Origin: Verrucomicrobiales bacterium
Lineage (GTDB): Bacteria > Verrucomicrobiota > Verrucomicrobiia > Limisphaerales > UBA11320
Assembly (NCBI GenBank): GCA_016793885.1
Contig: JAEUHE010000125.1
Span: 1 to 42,593, forward strand
Direction of reading: 5' to 3'
DNA length: 42,593 nt
Part shown: one piece after another, positions 25,247 through 35,001 of the stretch
Layout of the letters: each line of letters begins with the position of its first letter
How positions within the stretch are numbered: the stretch's first letter is position 1
Position numbers and translations under genes: made by a program
Notes under the pieces: model-generated
Told to the model about the DNA's origin: nothing
The model's input: the letters and a program-made list of their open reading frames with translations, nothing else
Databases searched by the model: none

Positions 25247-25854
25247 AGAGTAGAGCATGTAAGTTTCGTCATTTTCTGCTGGCGAACACCCGCACTCCCT
25301 TGCCCGATTTCCCCCACTCCATCTTCCCGTCGAACTCAATGCCTATTCCCATCCCCAATCGCCAACATCACGGCACCAAGACCGAAGGGCGCATACTGAA
25401 GCAGGGGGCCGACAAGATTTGAAGCGTTTCTTTTGTCTAATTTCGTTCAAGAGTTGGTTTCCATCCTCAATAAGCAAGACCCGAGCCGATTGAGATCGTC
25501 CGAAATTGAGATTAACCTCACTCTAAGAATGCATCATTCTTGAAATCTGTGACGGTAAAGTGGTGAAATTTGGAGTGAGTCGTCTCAGTGCCGCGACAGC
25601 TTCTGACTGTCCCCGAGGCAAAAAACGAGCCCGGGCAACGTTCATTGCCGGGCGGCCAGCGCCTTACTAACTGGGTGTAGCTTTTCGACCAATCCGGCGA
25701 TCGGTGCGTGTTCTTACCGATGACTACCGGTCGAGCCCCCTGATAAATTCTAAAGTGCTCTATTGCAGTTCATCCCTGAGCCGGGGTAGTTATCGGCTTG
25801 GCGCGGAAGGGAATCCCGATGGAGGTTTTCCGTTTCTTGCCGACATAATCTCTT
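25247..25854. other. Intergenic region with a minus-strand terminator-like hairpin
   Basis: About 600 bases between divergent genes. It holds a short hairpin AAGAATG/CATTCTT at 25525-25541. A GC-rich hairpin (25629-25653) has, on the minus strand, a TTTTTT run after it (25620-25625). No convincing ORF of usable length is present. Promoters of the lysozyme-like gene and of the pyrophosphatase gene must lie here. Confidence 0.4.
25620..25653 (-). terminator. Possible terminator on the minus strand with no gene upstream of it
   Basis: Read on the minus strand, GCCCGG and CAA (25629-25638 with one bulged base) pair with TTG and CCGGGC around a six-base loop, then TCGTTTTTT follows. No minus-strand gene lies between this hairpin and the plus-strand pyrophosphatase start at 25855. 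It would therefore end only an antisense or small RNA transcript of at most about 200 bases. Confidence 0.45.
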
Positions 25855-27525
25855 ATGAGCGAAGTACTAGTCATAGGGCACCGGAACCCCGACACGGATG
25901 CGATTTGCTCGGCCATCGGCTACGCCGAGTACAAGCGGCGTACCGGCATGCTGGAGGCGGTTGCCGCGCGATGCGGGGATACAAACGACCGGATCGACTT
26001 CGTTCTCAACACCTTCGGCGTTCCGCCGCCCCGGTTCATTGCGGATGTTTCCCCCAAGGTCCGTGACGTGATGGCCACCCAAGTCGTCAGCGTGCCTACG
26101 AAGGCCACCGCGGCTGAAGCGATGTCGGTCATGGAAACCAACAACATCCGGGTGCTCCCGGTGTTGAACGACGACAGCAGCTGCGCTGGGCTGGTCTCCG
26201 TGTTCAAGATGAACAAGTTTTTCTTTCCGGTGCGTAACCGTCTTTTCGATTCCCGACGAGTGCAAGCCAGCATGAAGAACATGGCCGAGACCCTGAACGC
26301 GAAGGTCTTGGTGGGAAAGGACATGGATACCGAGGAGGATTTGATTCTCATGGTCGGAGCCATGAATCTAGAATCCTTCGCTCAAAGGCTCAAACAATAC
26401 CCAGCCGACCGGTTGATCGTCCTCGTGGGGGATCGCCTCGAAATTCAAGATCGTGCCATCCGCGAAGGAGTTCGGGCCTTGATCGTGACCGGCGACCTGC
26501 CGATCTCGCAGGCCATGGAGGACTACGCACGCAAGCAGCAGGTCACCCTGCTCATCTCTCCGCACGACTCCGTCACCTCGGCGATGCTGTGCCGTGCGGC
26601 CATCGCGGTGCATCACATGATGCACGAGAACCTGCTTTTTCTCTTCGAGGACGATCCACTGGACAAGACGGCGAAGCGGGCGATGGCCTCGCAGTTCCTG
26701 GGCTTTCCCGTCTTGAATGCCGAGCAGCGGATGGTCGGCTTTTTGTCCAAAACCGATTTTCTCAAGAAGGTGGATCGCCGGTTGATTCTGGTGGATCACA
26801 ACGAGCTTTCTCAAGCGGTGCCTGGCGCGGAGAACATGGAGATCATCGAAGTGATCGACCATCATCGCATCGGATCTTTAGCCACTCAGCAACCCATCCT
26901 GTTCCGGAACGAGCCGGTGGGTTCCACGAGCACGATTGTGGCGGACTATTTCTTCCGGGACGGGGTCGAGCTACCTAAATCCATCGCCGGGCTACTGCTG
27001 GCCGGTCTGGTCACCGACACCTTAAATCTGACCTCGCCCACCACCACTCCCAAGGATCGGGACATTCTCCGGAGGCTTGAGAGCGTCAGCGGCATCAACG
27101 CCCGCCAGTTTACCGAGAGCCTGTTTGCCACCGGTTCTGTTCTCGTTTCCAAACCAGCCTCGCAGGCGATCACCGCCGACTGCAAGGAATACACCGAACT
27201 GGGGGAGACCTTCAGCGTCGCGCAGATCGAAGAGATCGGCTTCGAGCAGTTCTGGAAACGCAAGCTGGAGGTCCTTCATGCCCTCAGTGACTACCGGCTG
27301 CAGAAGGGCTATTTATTCGCCGCCCTGCTGGTCACCGATGTTGACCTGCAGACCTCACTACTTTTAATCGCGGGGAGTCTGGATTTTCGCGACCAGATCG
27401 ACTATGTTGAGAGCGACACGTATGCCGAGCTGGACTGTGCCATCTACGAGCTCCCTGGGATTGTGTCCCGCAAGAAGCAGCTCCTTCCGTATCTTACCCA
27501 CTGCCTCAAAAAAATGGATGCCTAA
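25855..27525 (+). CDS. ppaC: Manganese-dependent inorganic pyrophosphatase with CBS and DRTGG domains
   Basis: 556 residues, as in CBS-containing family II pyrophosphatases. The DHH catalytic domain is split. Its first part has IGHRNPDTDAICSAI with metal ligands His9, Asp13 and Asp15; its second part has LVDHNE and VIDHHRIG. Two CBS domains (about 68-125 and 245-305) flank a DRTGG-type domain (about 150-240). The C-terminal DHHA2 domain (about 425-550) closes the active site, with SRKKQLLPYL near the end. It hydrolyses pyrophosphate to phosphate. The CBS and DRTGG parts usually bind adenine nucleotides and diadenosine polyphosphates. The start agrees with the family N-terminus. Confidence 0.94.
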   Translation: MSEVLVIGHRNPDTDAICSAIGYAEYKRRTGMLEAVAARCGDTNDRIDFVLNTFGVPPPRFIADVSPKVRDVMATQVVSVPTKATAAEAMSVMETNNIRVLPVLNDDSSCAGLVSVFKMNKFFFPVRNRLFDSRRVQASMKNMAETLNAKVLVGKDMDTEEDLILMVGAMNLESFAQRLKQYPADRLIVLVGDRLEIQDRAIREGVRALIVTGDLPISQAMEDYARKQQVTLLISPHDSVTSAMLCRAAIAVHHMMHENLLFLFEDDPLDKTAKRAMASQFLGFPVLNAEQRMVGFLSKTDFLKKVDRRLILVDHNELSQAVPGAENMEIIEVIDHHRIGSLATQQPILFRNEPVGSTSTIVADYFFRDGVELPKSIAGLLLAGLVTDTLNLTSPTTTPKDRDILRRLESVSGINARQFTESLFATGSVLVSKPASQAITADCKEYTELGETFSVAQIEEIGFEQFWKRKLEVLHALSDYRLQKGYLFAALLVTDVDLQTSLLLIAGSLDFRDQIDYVESDTYAELDCAIYELPGIVSRKKQLLPYLTHCLKKMDA

Positions 27526-27566
27526 CAGGCTGGATTTCCGTACCGAGAACCATTCAGTATCCCCCT

Positions 27567-27920
27567 ATGAAATTCATATTAACCACGCACAACGTGACCC
27601 TCACCAAGGCGATCGAAGATCATATTCTGGCACGCATCGACAAGCTCGAGCATTATGACCGCTGGGCGGTCGACGCGCGGGTGTCGCTGGAACATGATCA
27701 TACGCGCACGCCGGAGCGGGCCTTCACGTGCTCCATTCGACTTGGCGTGCGTGGGCCAGATCTCTTTGCCACGGACTCCGAGGAAGATTTGTACGCCGCC
27801 ATCGACAAGGCTGCCAAAAAGATTGAGCAGCAGATCCGCAAGCGGCATGGGAAGGCGAAAGCCCGGAAGCATACCGATGCTTCCCGCTCCAAACGGAGCC
27901 GCCAGGAAGCTGACCTGTAG
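27567..27920 (+). CDS. hpf: Ribosome hibernation promoting factor (HPF/RaiA family)
   Basis: 117 residues with the HPF/RaiA ribosome-binding fold over about 1-100: MKFILTTHNVTLTKAIEDHI, then ISRKLEH-like LARIDKLEHY, and SEEDLYAAIDKAAKKIEQQIRK near residue 80, which is typical of the family. A basic tail ends the protein. Such factors bind the 30S subunit and silence ribosomes in stationary phase. It lacks the extra C-terminal dimerisation domain of long HPF. It lies 41 bases after the pyrophosphatase gene and 11 bases before the amidohydrolase, so the three are probably co-transcribed. Confidence 0.93.
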   Translation: MKFILTTHNVTLTKAIEDHILARIDKLEHYDRWAVDARVSLEHDHTRTPERAFTCSIRLGVRGPDLFATDSEEDLYAAIDKAAKKIEQQIRKRHGKAKARKHTDASRSKRSRQEADL

Positions 27921-27931
27921 TCCGGAGACCG

Positions 27932-29173
27932 ATGTTGCTCAGAGCGCGCGTTGTCTTTCCGGTAGGGTCACCTCCGATCGAGAACGGTGCTGTCCGGATC
28001 GGTGAGGGGCGTATTCTGGAGGTGGGTCGGTCCGATACAATTCGGCCGACCGCAGGGGCGTCGTGTGTTGATCTTGGGGAGACTATCCTCCTCCCGGGTC
28101 TGATCAATGCTCATTGCCACCTGGATCTCACCCTTCTGGCCCGGCATATCCCCCCACCCTCGAGCTTTACCGATTGGGTCAAGCAACTCATCAGCCTGAA
28201 AGCGGGGTGGAGCTATACCGACTTCGCACAGTCGTGGCTCACCGGAATGCACCAGCTGATCGAGTCCGGAACCACCACCGTCGGCGACATTGTCACTGTT
28301 CCTGAATTGCTCCCTGACGTACTCCCGGTGCTCCCACTGCGGATCACCACCTTCCGGGAAATCATCAGCATTCGCAACCGCGGGCAACCCGACGCCCTGG
28401 TCGAGTCCGCCGCTCGAGATCTCGAGAGCGTCACCGCCCCCCTTCGCCACGCCGGATTGTCACCGCATGCTCCTTACTCCACCTATCAAGACCTCGTGGC
28501 CAGGGCGGCAGCGGAGTGCCGGAGTCGGGGTTGGCGATGGTCCATGCATCTAGCGGAGTCCATTGAGGAACAGTCGATGTTCCGCGAGTGCACCGGCCCA
28601 CTGTTTCATTGGCTGAAATCGCAGCGCGACATGAGCGACTGTGGCGGAGTGTCGCCATTCGAATGGCTGGAAGCTACACAGGCTCTCAGCCCGGAGCTGC
28701 TCCTTGCCCACGTGAACCTTGTCAACGAAGCGGAGATCAGGCGGCTGGCAACATCGGGTGCTCAGGTGGTCCATTGCCCGCGCAGTCATGACTACTTCCA
28801 ACATCCTCCATTCCCCTATCACGAGTTAGTCCAGGCAGGTGTCCGTATCTGTCTCGGCACGGACAGCCTAGTCAGCGTCCGTTCCTCTCGCGGCCAACTG
28901 CCCACGCTGAGCCTCTTCGCCGAGATGGCCGCATTCGCTCACGCCCATCCAGAGGTCAAACCGAACCGAATCGTGGAACATGCGACTCGCGATGGTGCCC
29001 TAGGTTTGGGTTGGAATGACACGGGGGTCTTGGCACCCCGGCTGTCCGCCGACTTGATCACCATTCCCTGGTCGGGCAGCACACGCCAAGCGGCCGAGGC
29101 GATCGTCCACCATGAGGGCCCGGTTATCTCCAGTATGGTCGAAGGACAGTGGATCCAAGGTCCGCTCCTATGA
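27932..29173 (+). CDS. Amidohydrolase/deaminase of the metal-dependent hydrolase superfamily
   Basis: 413 residues. The metal-binding signature is complete: LPGLINAHCHLDLT with His61 and His63, SMHLAES at about 208-214, a further His in HCPRSHDYF at about 283, and GTDS with the catalytic Asp at about 310. It resembles cytosine/guanine/aminofutalosine deaminases rather than dihydropyrimidinases. A deaminase of 6-amino-6-deoxyfutalosine is one possibility, because many Verrucomicrobiota make menaquinone that way, but no other mqn gene is seen here. The stop overlaps the next start (ATGA), implying co-translation with the reductase. Confidence 0.85.
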   Translation: MLLRARVVFPVGSPPIENGAVRIGEGRILEVGRSDTIRPTAGASCVDLGETILLPGLINAHCHLDLTLLARHIPPPSSFTDWVKQLISLKAGWSYTDFAQSWLTGMHQLIESGTTTVGDIVTVPELLPDVLPVLPLRITTFREIISIRNRGQPDALVESAARDLESVTAPLRHAGLSPHAPYSTYQDLVARAAAECRSRGWRWSMHLAESIEEQSMFRECTGPLFHWLKSQRDMSDCGGVSPFEWLEATQALSPELLLAHVNLVNEAEIRRLATSGAQVVHCPRSHDYFQHPPFPYHELVQAGVRICLGTDSLVSVRSSRGQLPTLSLFAEMAAFAHAHPEVKPNRIVEHATRDGALGLGWNDTGVLAPRLSADLITIPWSGSTRQAAEAIVHHEGPVISSMVEGQWIQGPLL

Positions 29174-29901
29174 TCACTCCTCCCTGCCCCTCAACGAGCC
29201 GGGTCGTATGGATCACCGGTGCCTCGGGCGGCCTGGGGCGACAGCTGGTGAAGCAGTTCCGGTCGCAGGGCGATATCGTCATCGCGGGTTTCCGAACCCG
29301 TCATGACTTCCGCGAGGACACCCACTTGGCAGCCGTTCGTCTTGACGTTACCCAGGCAGCATCGGTCCAGACAGCCTACGAAACGATCCTCGCACGCTGG
29401 CAACGCGTGGATATCCTGATCAACAATGCCGGCATCGCACGTGATCGGCTCTTGGCGCAGATGACAGAAGCCGAGTGGGACGAGGTCATGGAGGTCAATC
29501 TACGAGGGGCGTTTCTCTGCAGCCGCACGGTCGTCGAGAGTTTTGCGGCCCGACGCTCAGGACAGATCGTGAACATCGGAAGTTTCGCCGCCAAACGAGG
29601 CCATTCCGGCCAAGCCAATTATGCCGCAACCAAAGCCGGATTGCTTGGATTCACTCAGTCTTTAGCCCAGGAGTTAGGACCGCATCAAGTGCAGGTCAAC
29701 GCGGTCTTGCCCGGAGTTCTGCCGACCGGCATGACGGCCGAACTGAGCGCGGAACGGCTTGCCGGTCTCGCCGCGGAGAACGTCCTAGGAAGGCTCAACG
29801 ATCTGGAGGAGGTCGCCCGCTTCATCGGGTTCCTCACCACGCTCAAGAACGTGTCGGGACAGATCTTCCAGCTGGATAGCCGAATCAGCCGGTGGGTTTA
29901 G
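29170..29901 (+). CDS. Short-chain dehydrogenase/reductase (FabG-like)
   Basis: 243 residues from the ATG at 29170, which overlaps the previous stop. An earlier in-frame ATG at 29149 lies inside the amidohydrolase gene. Classical SDR motifs are present: TGASGGLG (16-23) for NAD(P) binding, NNAG (85-88), Ser138, and YAATK with Tyr151 and Lys155. The C-terminal part contains VSGQIFQLDS, typical of 3-oxoacyl-ACP reductases. Substrate is unknown; fatty acid or other carbonyl reduction is likely. It ends the plus-strand run that began with the pyrophosphatase. Confidence 0.9.
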   Translation: MITPPCPSTSRVVWITGASGGLGRQLVKQFRSQGDIVIAGFRTRHDFREDTHLAAVRLDVTQAASVQTAYETILARWQRVDILINNAGIARDRLLAQMTEAEWDEVMEVNLRGAFLCSRTVVESFAARRSGQIVNIGSFAAKRGHSGQANYAATKAGLLGFTQSLAQELGPHQVQVNAVLPGVLPTGMTAELSAERLAGLAAENVLGRLNDLEEVARFIGFLTTLKNVSGQIFQLDSRISRWV

Positions 29902-29915
29902 CTGATCACTCCCGT

Positions 29916-30180
29916 ATGGAGTTCCTGCTTCAGCAGGTCGGGCACGCCATCTCACTTTGAGGCCGCCTCCGCCTAAAGGCGGAACTCCGTACCCAGGACG
30001 AAGCCTTCGGGGCATGGAGTTCCTGCTTTAGCAGGTCGGGCACGCCATCTCACTTTGAGGCCGCCTCCGCCTAAAGGCGGAACTCCGTACCAAGGACGAA
30101 GCCTTCGGGGCATGGAGTTCCTGCTTTAGCAGGTCGGGCGCGCGATCTCACCTTCAGGCCGCCTCCGCCTAAAGGCGGAC
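29916..30180 (+). repeat. Three tandem copies of a 98-base hairpin-rich repeat
   Basis: Copies start at 29916, 30014 and 30112 (period exactly 98); the third stops at about 30180. Each holds CCTGCTT(T/C)AGCAGG, TCCGCC/GGCGGA around TAAA, and an outer pair GGAGTTCC/GGAACTCC. The copies are nearly identical except for a few substitutions, so the duplication is recent. The array lies between the convergent SDR and pyruvate oxidoreductase genes. Confidence 0.92.
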
Positions 30181-30219
30181 GAATGAACTATAAACTTCAT
30201 CGGATCGTTGCGCGATCAA

Positions 30220-33200
30220 CTACGTGCCAAGGACGGCCAGCTCGGCAGCGAATAAATCCTTCGCCTTCGCCTTGGCATCCGCCAATGACACCTCACCCTT
30301 GTCGAGCTTCGCCAAGAGCGCCTTTTGAGCCAAGTAATCCTTGTTGATCACCCCAGCTTTGCTCTGTAGCACGCGCCACGCTTTACGGCGCTCCACCGCG
30401 AAGAGCACCATCTGACGACTCACCGCAAAGAACTTCATCTTCCCCCCCTGCTCGGCCTTGATGTAGCAGCCAAAGTTAGCCACGTGGCTCCGATGTTTAG
30501 GATCGAAGACGCGACGATGAATCACATCGTCCTGGGTAATGAGTAAAAGCATGTCGTCCAGGAGTAACAATCCGGCGGCCTCCTCAGCCGTGATGCTCTT
30601 GACGTGCTTACGGAACCGTCCTTCGGTGATGGCCCAGTGCGCGACACTGAAGTTGTATTCCTCGCCGTTGCTGGCGTATTTAGTGCGCCACCAATCCCGG
30701 TCCATACTGGGATTTCCCTTAAGGTCGAGGGCTTCCTGACTAGTCTCGCCCCGTCGCGGGTTGAAGACGAATTCCGGCATCCCACGCGCATCGCGAACCA
30801 GCTTCGCCTGATCTGCGCTCATGTTGTCGCCCACCCCATGCTCCGGCTGGCAGGTGGTGTAGCTCTGGAAGAAGGCGGTGCCGCGATACTCCAATCCATC
30901 AAGCAGCGCCTTGTAGAGCTTGGCAGCATTGGCCATGGAAACCTGGGCGACGAATGGGGATCCATGTCCGCTGGTGAAAGCCTCGGCCACGTTCTTCTTC
31001 TCGATCAGCTTGCCTTGGGAGGCAGCCCCGAACTGATTCATATCGTAGCCGCCCAGCATGGTGGATGAATCCGAGTTCTGACCGCCGGTGTTGGAGTAGA
31101 CCTGGGTATCCAGCATCAGGATCTTCACGTTGGGCCGGTTCTGCAGAACCACTTTGGAAACATTCTGGAAGCCGATGTCTCCCAGCGCCCCGTCGCCGCC
31201 CACCACCCACATCTTCGGCAACTCGCGGATCTCCTGCTCCGTCATGGTCGCGTCGTCCAAGTGGGTGAGCGCGAAATATTCAGCCTCGGAGGCAACGTTC
31301 GCCTCTCGGTCCAACAAAGCGTCGGCCAGTCGCTCAGGAACCACCGAGCGCCGAGAGTGCGTCAAAATCAAGGACTCGGCCAACAGCCAAGAAATGGTGG
31401 CCCCATCCTGAAACAAGGAATTCATCCAAGGATACGGATGCGGATTCGATGGAGGGGTTGACCCATAGACGGTGTTACATCCCGTGCTCGCCCCCATCAT
31501 CATGACCGACATGCCGTTTGTCCGGCGTCCATCCACAGCCTGCAATTCCCGGTGATTGAACGCATCCTGTCGGAGTAAGGCGACCATCCCTCCAACGATT
31601 TCACCATCGGTGATCGGTCCATGCTTGGCCTCGTAATCCGAGATTCGATGGTTGGTGTCTTGCTCGTTCTCACCGCCAAGGCCCACCACCACATGAGCAA
31701 ACGTTTTACGGAAGAGTTGGTATTCCGACTCCGACCGCGCCTTGAGGGAGGCCAACTTGGCAGCCCCCTCCTTCTCGAGGCGATCCGCCTTCGCACGCAG
31801 TCGATCCGCCTTGCGATGGTAGAGTGGACGCATGTAGGCCTCGGTGACACTGGCACAGGCCCGGAGAATGCTTTTCTCCCCACAGCCCGCACATGCGCCA
31901 TCGCCGGAGACCAGGGCTTCGTAGTTGCGCCGCACCATCAGATGGTTCCGCAATGCCGCATCGCGAGAATTCGCGGCGTCGGCATCGTTGTAGAGTCCCA
32001 AGAACTTTTGCGGGGTGTCGGGAAGCAAGCGGGAAAAGATTTGTGCTGTCGTAAGATCAGCATTGAGTTCCTCCGTCTCAGTGGTCATGCGCAAGGCATC
32101 GTGATCACCGCAGACCTGAACGCATTCGCCACATCCCTTGCAAAGATCGCTGACAAAGATCGAGAACACCCCGCCGGCACCGGGCGTCTTCTGCTCCAGG
32201 GACCGGAAGATCGCAGGAACGTTGCTATAGGCGAGCGGTAGCTTCTCAATGATTCCGGTGAACTCCGACTTCGTTTGAGCCGTGAGGCCAGACAGCGCCT
32301 GAACCTCCTCGCCAATGATTTCTTTCAATGGACGGTTGGTCTTGGCTTTGACCGATTCCGTCATTTTGGCTCGAGCCCGGGCTTCCACACCTGGAAGCTC
32401 GTTCATCAGCAGACGGCGTTCGGCGGCGTCGGAAACATAGTTGACTGCAGCGGTCTTGAGGATCGTGGACACATCCTGAGCCGAGTTCGGCAGCGCGGTG
32501 TCCGGACAGGCGGTGATGCATTCCATGCATTGAGTGCAGTTCTCAGCGATGTACACCGGCGTCTCACGTCGCGCGTTATACTTGGATTGGGTCGCTCCAG
32601 TGCCCGGTCCCATGACCCCGACCGATGCCAGCGCTCCCGCCGGCTGATGGTACCCCAACCCGTTGCGAAACTCGGAATCAAACTTGGCCAGTCTCTGAAA
32701 AGGCGCGCGCACCCCCTGAGCTACCGGCGTTGGCAACCCGCCGCATGTGGTCCCGCAACCAGCCGTGGGCAACAAATGCTGTTCCCCCAACGGCGCCACC
32801 GGCGGATTGCGCATGGAGGATCGATCGGCTGCCCCAAACTCGCCATACTTGATTTCCTGGACGCGCGCGAACCCTTGCTCCATGACTTCCATGTTCGATG
32901 TCACGACCGCATCGCCAAAGCGTCCAAACTTCTTTTGATACTGCTTCTGCACACTTTCGTGAAACTTCTCCTCGGTGATACCGAACTCCTGCAGGAAGGG
33001 ACTCACCCGGAAGAAGGCACCCAGGAACGAATTGCCCTGCATCCGCAGTTGAAGCTCGGGCTTGTTGGTGGCTTTCCGGGCAATATCGAATCCCGGGAGG
33101 ATGAACACATGGATGTTGTTGTCCTTAACGAACTGCCGGTACTTCGACGGAATGCGCGTCCAGGCTGTTTCAGCGGTATCGCTCGATTCCCACACAAAGC

Positions 33201-35001
33201 TGCCGCCCTTTTTGAGTCCTTCGAGCGGATTGGTATGAGTGAACGCCTTGGGATCGCAGCACAGCACCACATCCACGTGGTTCAACTCGCAATTCACCTT
33301 GATGCGCTGCGGAGCGACGGTCAGGTAATAGTTGGTGGGGGCGCCCTTCTTTTCAGACCCGTACTTGGGGTTCGCCATGACATAGAGCTTCTCCACGAGA
33401 AACCCGTCATCGTCGCGGACCGCGTCGCGTTCGGTAATGTATTCCCCGAAGTCACCCACCAGTTCTCCCAGGTTCTTTCCGGTGGTGATCATTCCCCATC
33501 CGCCGATCGAGTGGAACCGCACCGCAATGGCCCCCTCCGGAAGCAGCGACGGCGTATCTTTGCTGATCACCGCATAGGGGTGGTTCACGCCGAGAACAAA
33601 AAAGGTCTCGCCATCGGCGGCACTGCGCCCGTCCGTCCGCTTGGTCTGGCCGATGGCGAATTCGTAGGCCCCGAGCGTGTGCTCGGGACGGAAATCGCGC
33701 GACCCAATGCCATAGGCGCCACGGAAAAGCCGGGGGGTCTCCTCCGGCTTGAGCGCCGGTAGGGACCCGCCGAACTTGGCAGCCTCGTTGGCTTTGCCGA
33801 GCGCTACTCGGATGTCCCGCGCCAGCGGATTGTCGCCGGAGAGGCCTTCATCGGTACGTTCGAGAATGATGACATTCTTGCGTCCGCGGAGCGCCTGAAT
33901 AATGGCCGCCTCGGGGAAGGGCCGGATGATGTTGATATGAATCGATCCAACCTTGGCGTTGCGTTGCTCGCGGAGATAGTCGCAAGCCGCCTCGATGTTG
34001 TCCGCCGCGCAACCTAAGGAAATGAAAACCGTATCGGCATCCTCGGTTTTGTATTCGCTGAGCGGGCCATAGAAGCGTCCGGTGAGCCGACCGAATTCCG
34101 AGTAAGCTTGCTCCAGGAAGCCCAGGATGGGCTCATTAAAATTGTTCCGCCGAGCCACGACCCCGTTCATATGATGCTCTTGGTTCTGCACCGGACCGAG
34201 CAAGAGAGGGTTCTTCAGATCCATCATCTGCGGAAGCCGTCGGCGCGTGGGCCCGAACAGCTCGCGCTGGGCTGGGGTCGGACACTCAATCTCATCATCG
34301 GGTGCACCCAGGAACTCGCGCAGCAATTCCGCCTCCGGCGCCAGGTACATGCGCTCCGAGTGAGTCGTCAACATGCCATCCTGAATGTTCATGCCAGGGT
34401 TGAGCGACAACTCACAAACCTTGCGTAGAATCACCGCCTGATCAGCTGCCTGCTGCGCGTCTTTCGACATGAGCATGATCCAGCCAGTGTCCAAGGCGGC
34501 GTAGAAGTCGTCATGACCGCAATGCACATTGAGGGCGTGCTTGGTGAGAGCGCGCGCACCTACCTCGAGAACCATCGTCGAAAACTTGCCGGGAGCGTGG
34601 TAATACTGCTCCATCGCGTAAACGATCCCCTGGCCTGAGGTAAAGTTCACCGTGCGACGGCCCGTGACCGCAAACGCGGTGGCACCGCCTTGCGCTGCGT
34701 GCTCACCTTCCGTCTCCACGGCAATCTTCTGCGCCCCCCAGACGTTCAATTCCCCGTGCGCATAGGAAGACTGGTAGATCTCGCCACCTTCAGTGGAGGG
34801 CGTGATCGGATAAAACACACCGCCTTCGGTGATCCGTGTCTCCACATGCTGAGCCACCAGCTGATTGCCGTTGCAGGTCACTCGCACGCCGGGATACTTG
34901 GGTTTATGGCGCGCGGTATTGGGCTTGGGGTTGGAGGTGGAATTAGACGAGGGTGAGGAGCCGGAGTTGGCGTTCGGTTTTGTAGCAGCATTTCCAGTCA
35001 T
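30220..35001 (-). CDS. nifJ: Pyruvate:ferredoxin (flavodoxin) oxidoreductase, extra-long single chain
   Basis: 1593 residues, against about 1170-1230 for usual NifJ/PFOR. A Ser/Asn/Pro-rich N-terminal tail (about 1-35) precedes the pyrimidine domain with VFYPITPSTEGGEIYQ. Then come the transketolase-like and gamma domains (to about 700) and two 4Fe-4S motifs starting at Cys822 (CTQCMECITACP) and Cys954 (CKGCGECVQVC). The TPP domain has GDGACAGCGE, GDGALGDIGF and TQVYSNTGGQNSDSS. Extra sequence lies between the two clusters, inside the TPP domain and at the C-terminus. It converts pyruvate and CoA to acetyl-CoA and CO2 with reduced ferredoxin or flavodoxin. It is a single gene without operon partners. 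Confidence 0.94.
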   Translation of the reverse strand: MTGNAATKPNANSGSSPSSNSTSNPKPNTARHKPKYPGVRVTCNGNQLVAQHVETRITEGGVFYPITPSTEGGEIYQSSYAHGELNVWGAQKIAVETEGEHAAQGGATAFAVTGRRTVNFTSGQGIVYAMEQYYHAPGKFSTMVLEVGARALTKHALNVHCGHDDFYAALDTGWIMLMSKDAQQAADQAVILRKVCELSLNPGMNIQDGMLTTHSERMYLAPEAELLREFLGAPDDEIECPTPAQRELFGPTRRRLPQMMDLKNPLLLGPVQNQEHHMNGVVARRNNFNEPILGFLEQAYSEFGRLTGRFYGPLSEYKTEDADTVFISLGCAADNIEAACDYLREQRNAKVGSIHINIIRPFPEAAIIQALRGRKNVIILERTDEGLSGDNPLARDIRVALGKANEAAKFGGSLPALKPEETPRLFRGAYGIGSRDFRPEHTLGAYEFAIGQTKRTDGRSAADGETFFVLGVNHPYAVISKDTPSLLPEGAIAVRFHSIGGWGMITTGKNLGELVGDFGEYITERDAVRDDDGFLVEKLYVMANPKYGSEKKGAPTNYYLTVAPQRIKVNCELNHVDVVLCCDPKAFTHTNPLEGLKKGGSFVWESSDTAETAWTRIPSKYRQFVKDNNIHVFILPGFDIARKATNKPELQLRMQGNSFLGAFFRVSPFLQEFGITEEKFHESVQKQYQKKFGRFGDAVVTSNMEVMEQGFARVQEIKYGEFGAADRSSMRNPPVAPLGEQHLLPTAGCGTTCGGLPTPVAQGVRAPFQRLAKFDSEFRNGLGYHQPAGALASVGVMGPGTGATQSKYNARRETPVYIAENCTQCMECITACPDTALPNSAQDVSTILKTAAVNYVSDAAERRLLMNELPGVEARARAKMTESVKAKTNRPLKEIIGEEVQALSGLTAQTKSEFTGIIEKLPLAYSNVPAIFRSLEQKTPGAGGVFSIFVSDLCKGCGECVQVCGDHDALRMTTETEELNADLTTAQIFSRLLPDTPQKFLGLYNDADAANSRDAALRNHLMVRRNYEALVSGDGACAGCGEKSILRACASVTEAYMRPLYHRKADRLRAKADRLEKEGAAKLASLKARSESEYQLFRKTFAHVVVGLGGENEQDTNHRISDYEAKHGPITDGEIVGGMVALLRQDAFNHRELQAVDGRRTNGMSVMMMGASTGCNTVYGSTPPSNPHPYPWMNSLFQDGATISWLLAESLILTHSRRSVVPERLADALLDREANVASEAEYFALTHLDDATMTEQEIRELPKMWVVGGDGALGDIGFQNVSKVVLQNRPNVKILMLDTQVYSNTGGQNSDSSTMLGGYDMNQFGAASQGKLIEKKNVAEAFTSGHGSPFVAQVSMANAAKLYKALLDGLEYRGTAFFQSYTTCQPEHGVGDNMSADQAKLVRDARGMPEFVFNPRRGETSQEALDLKGNPSMDRDWWRTKYASNGEEYNFSVAHWAITEGRFRKHVKSITAEEAAGLLLLDDMLLLITQDDVIHRRVFDPKHRSHVANFGCYIKAEQGGKMKFFAVSRQMVLFAVERRKAWRVLQSKAGVINKDYLAQKALLAKLDKGEVSLADAKAKAKDLFAAELAVLGT

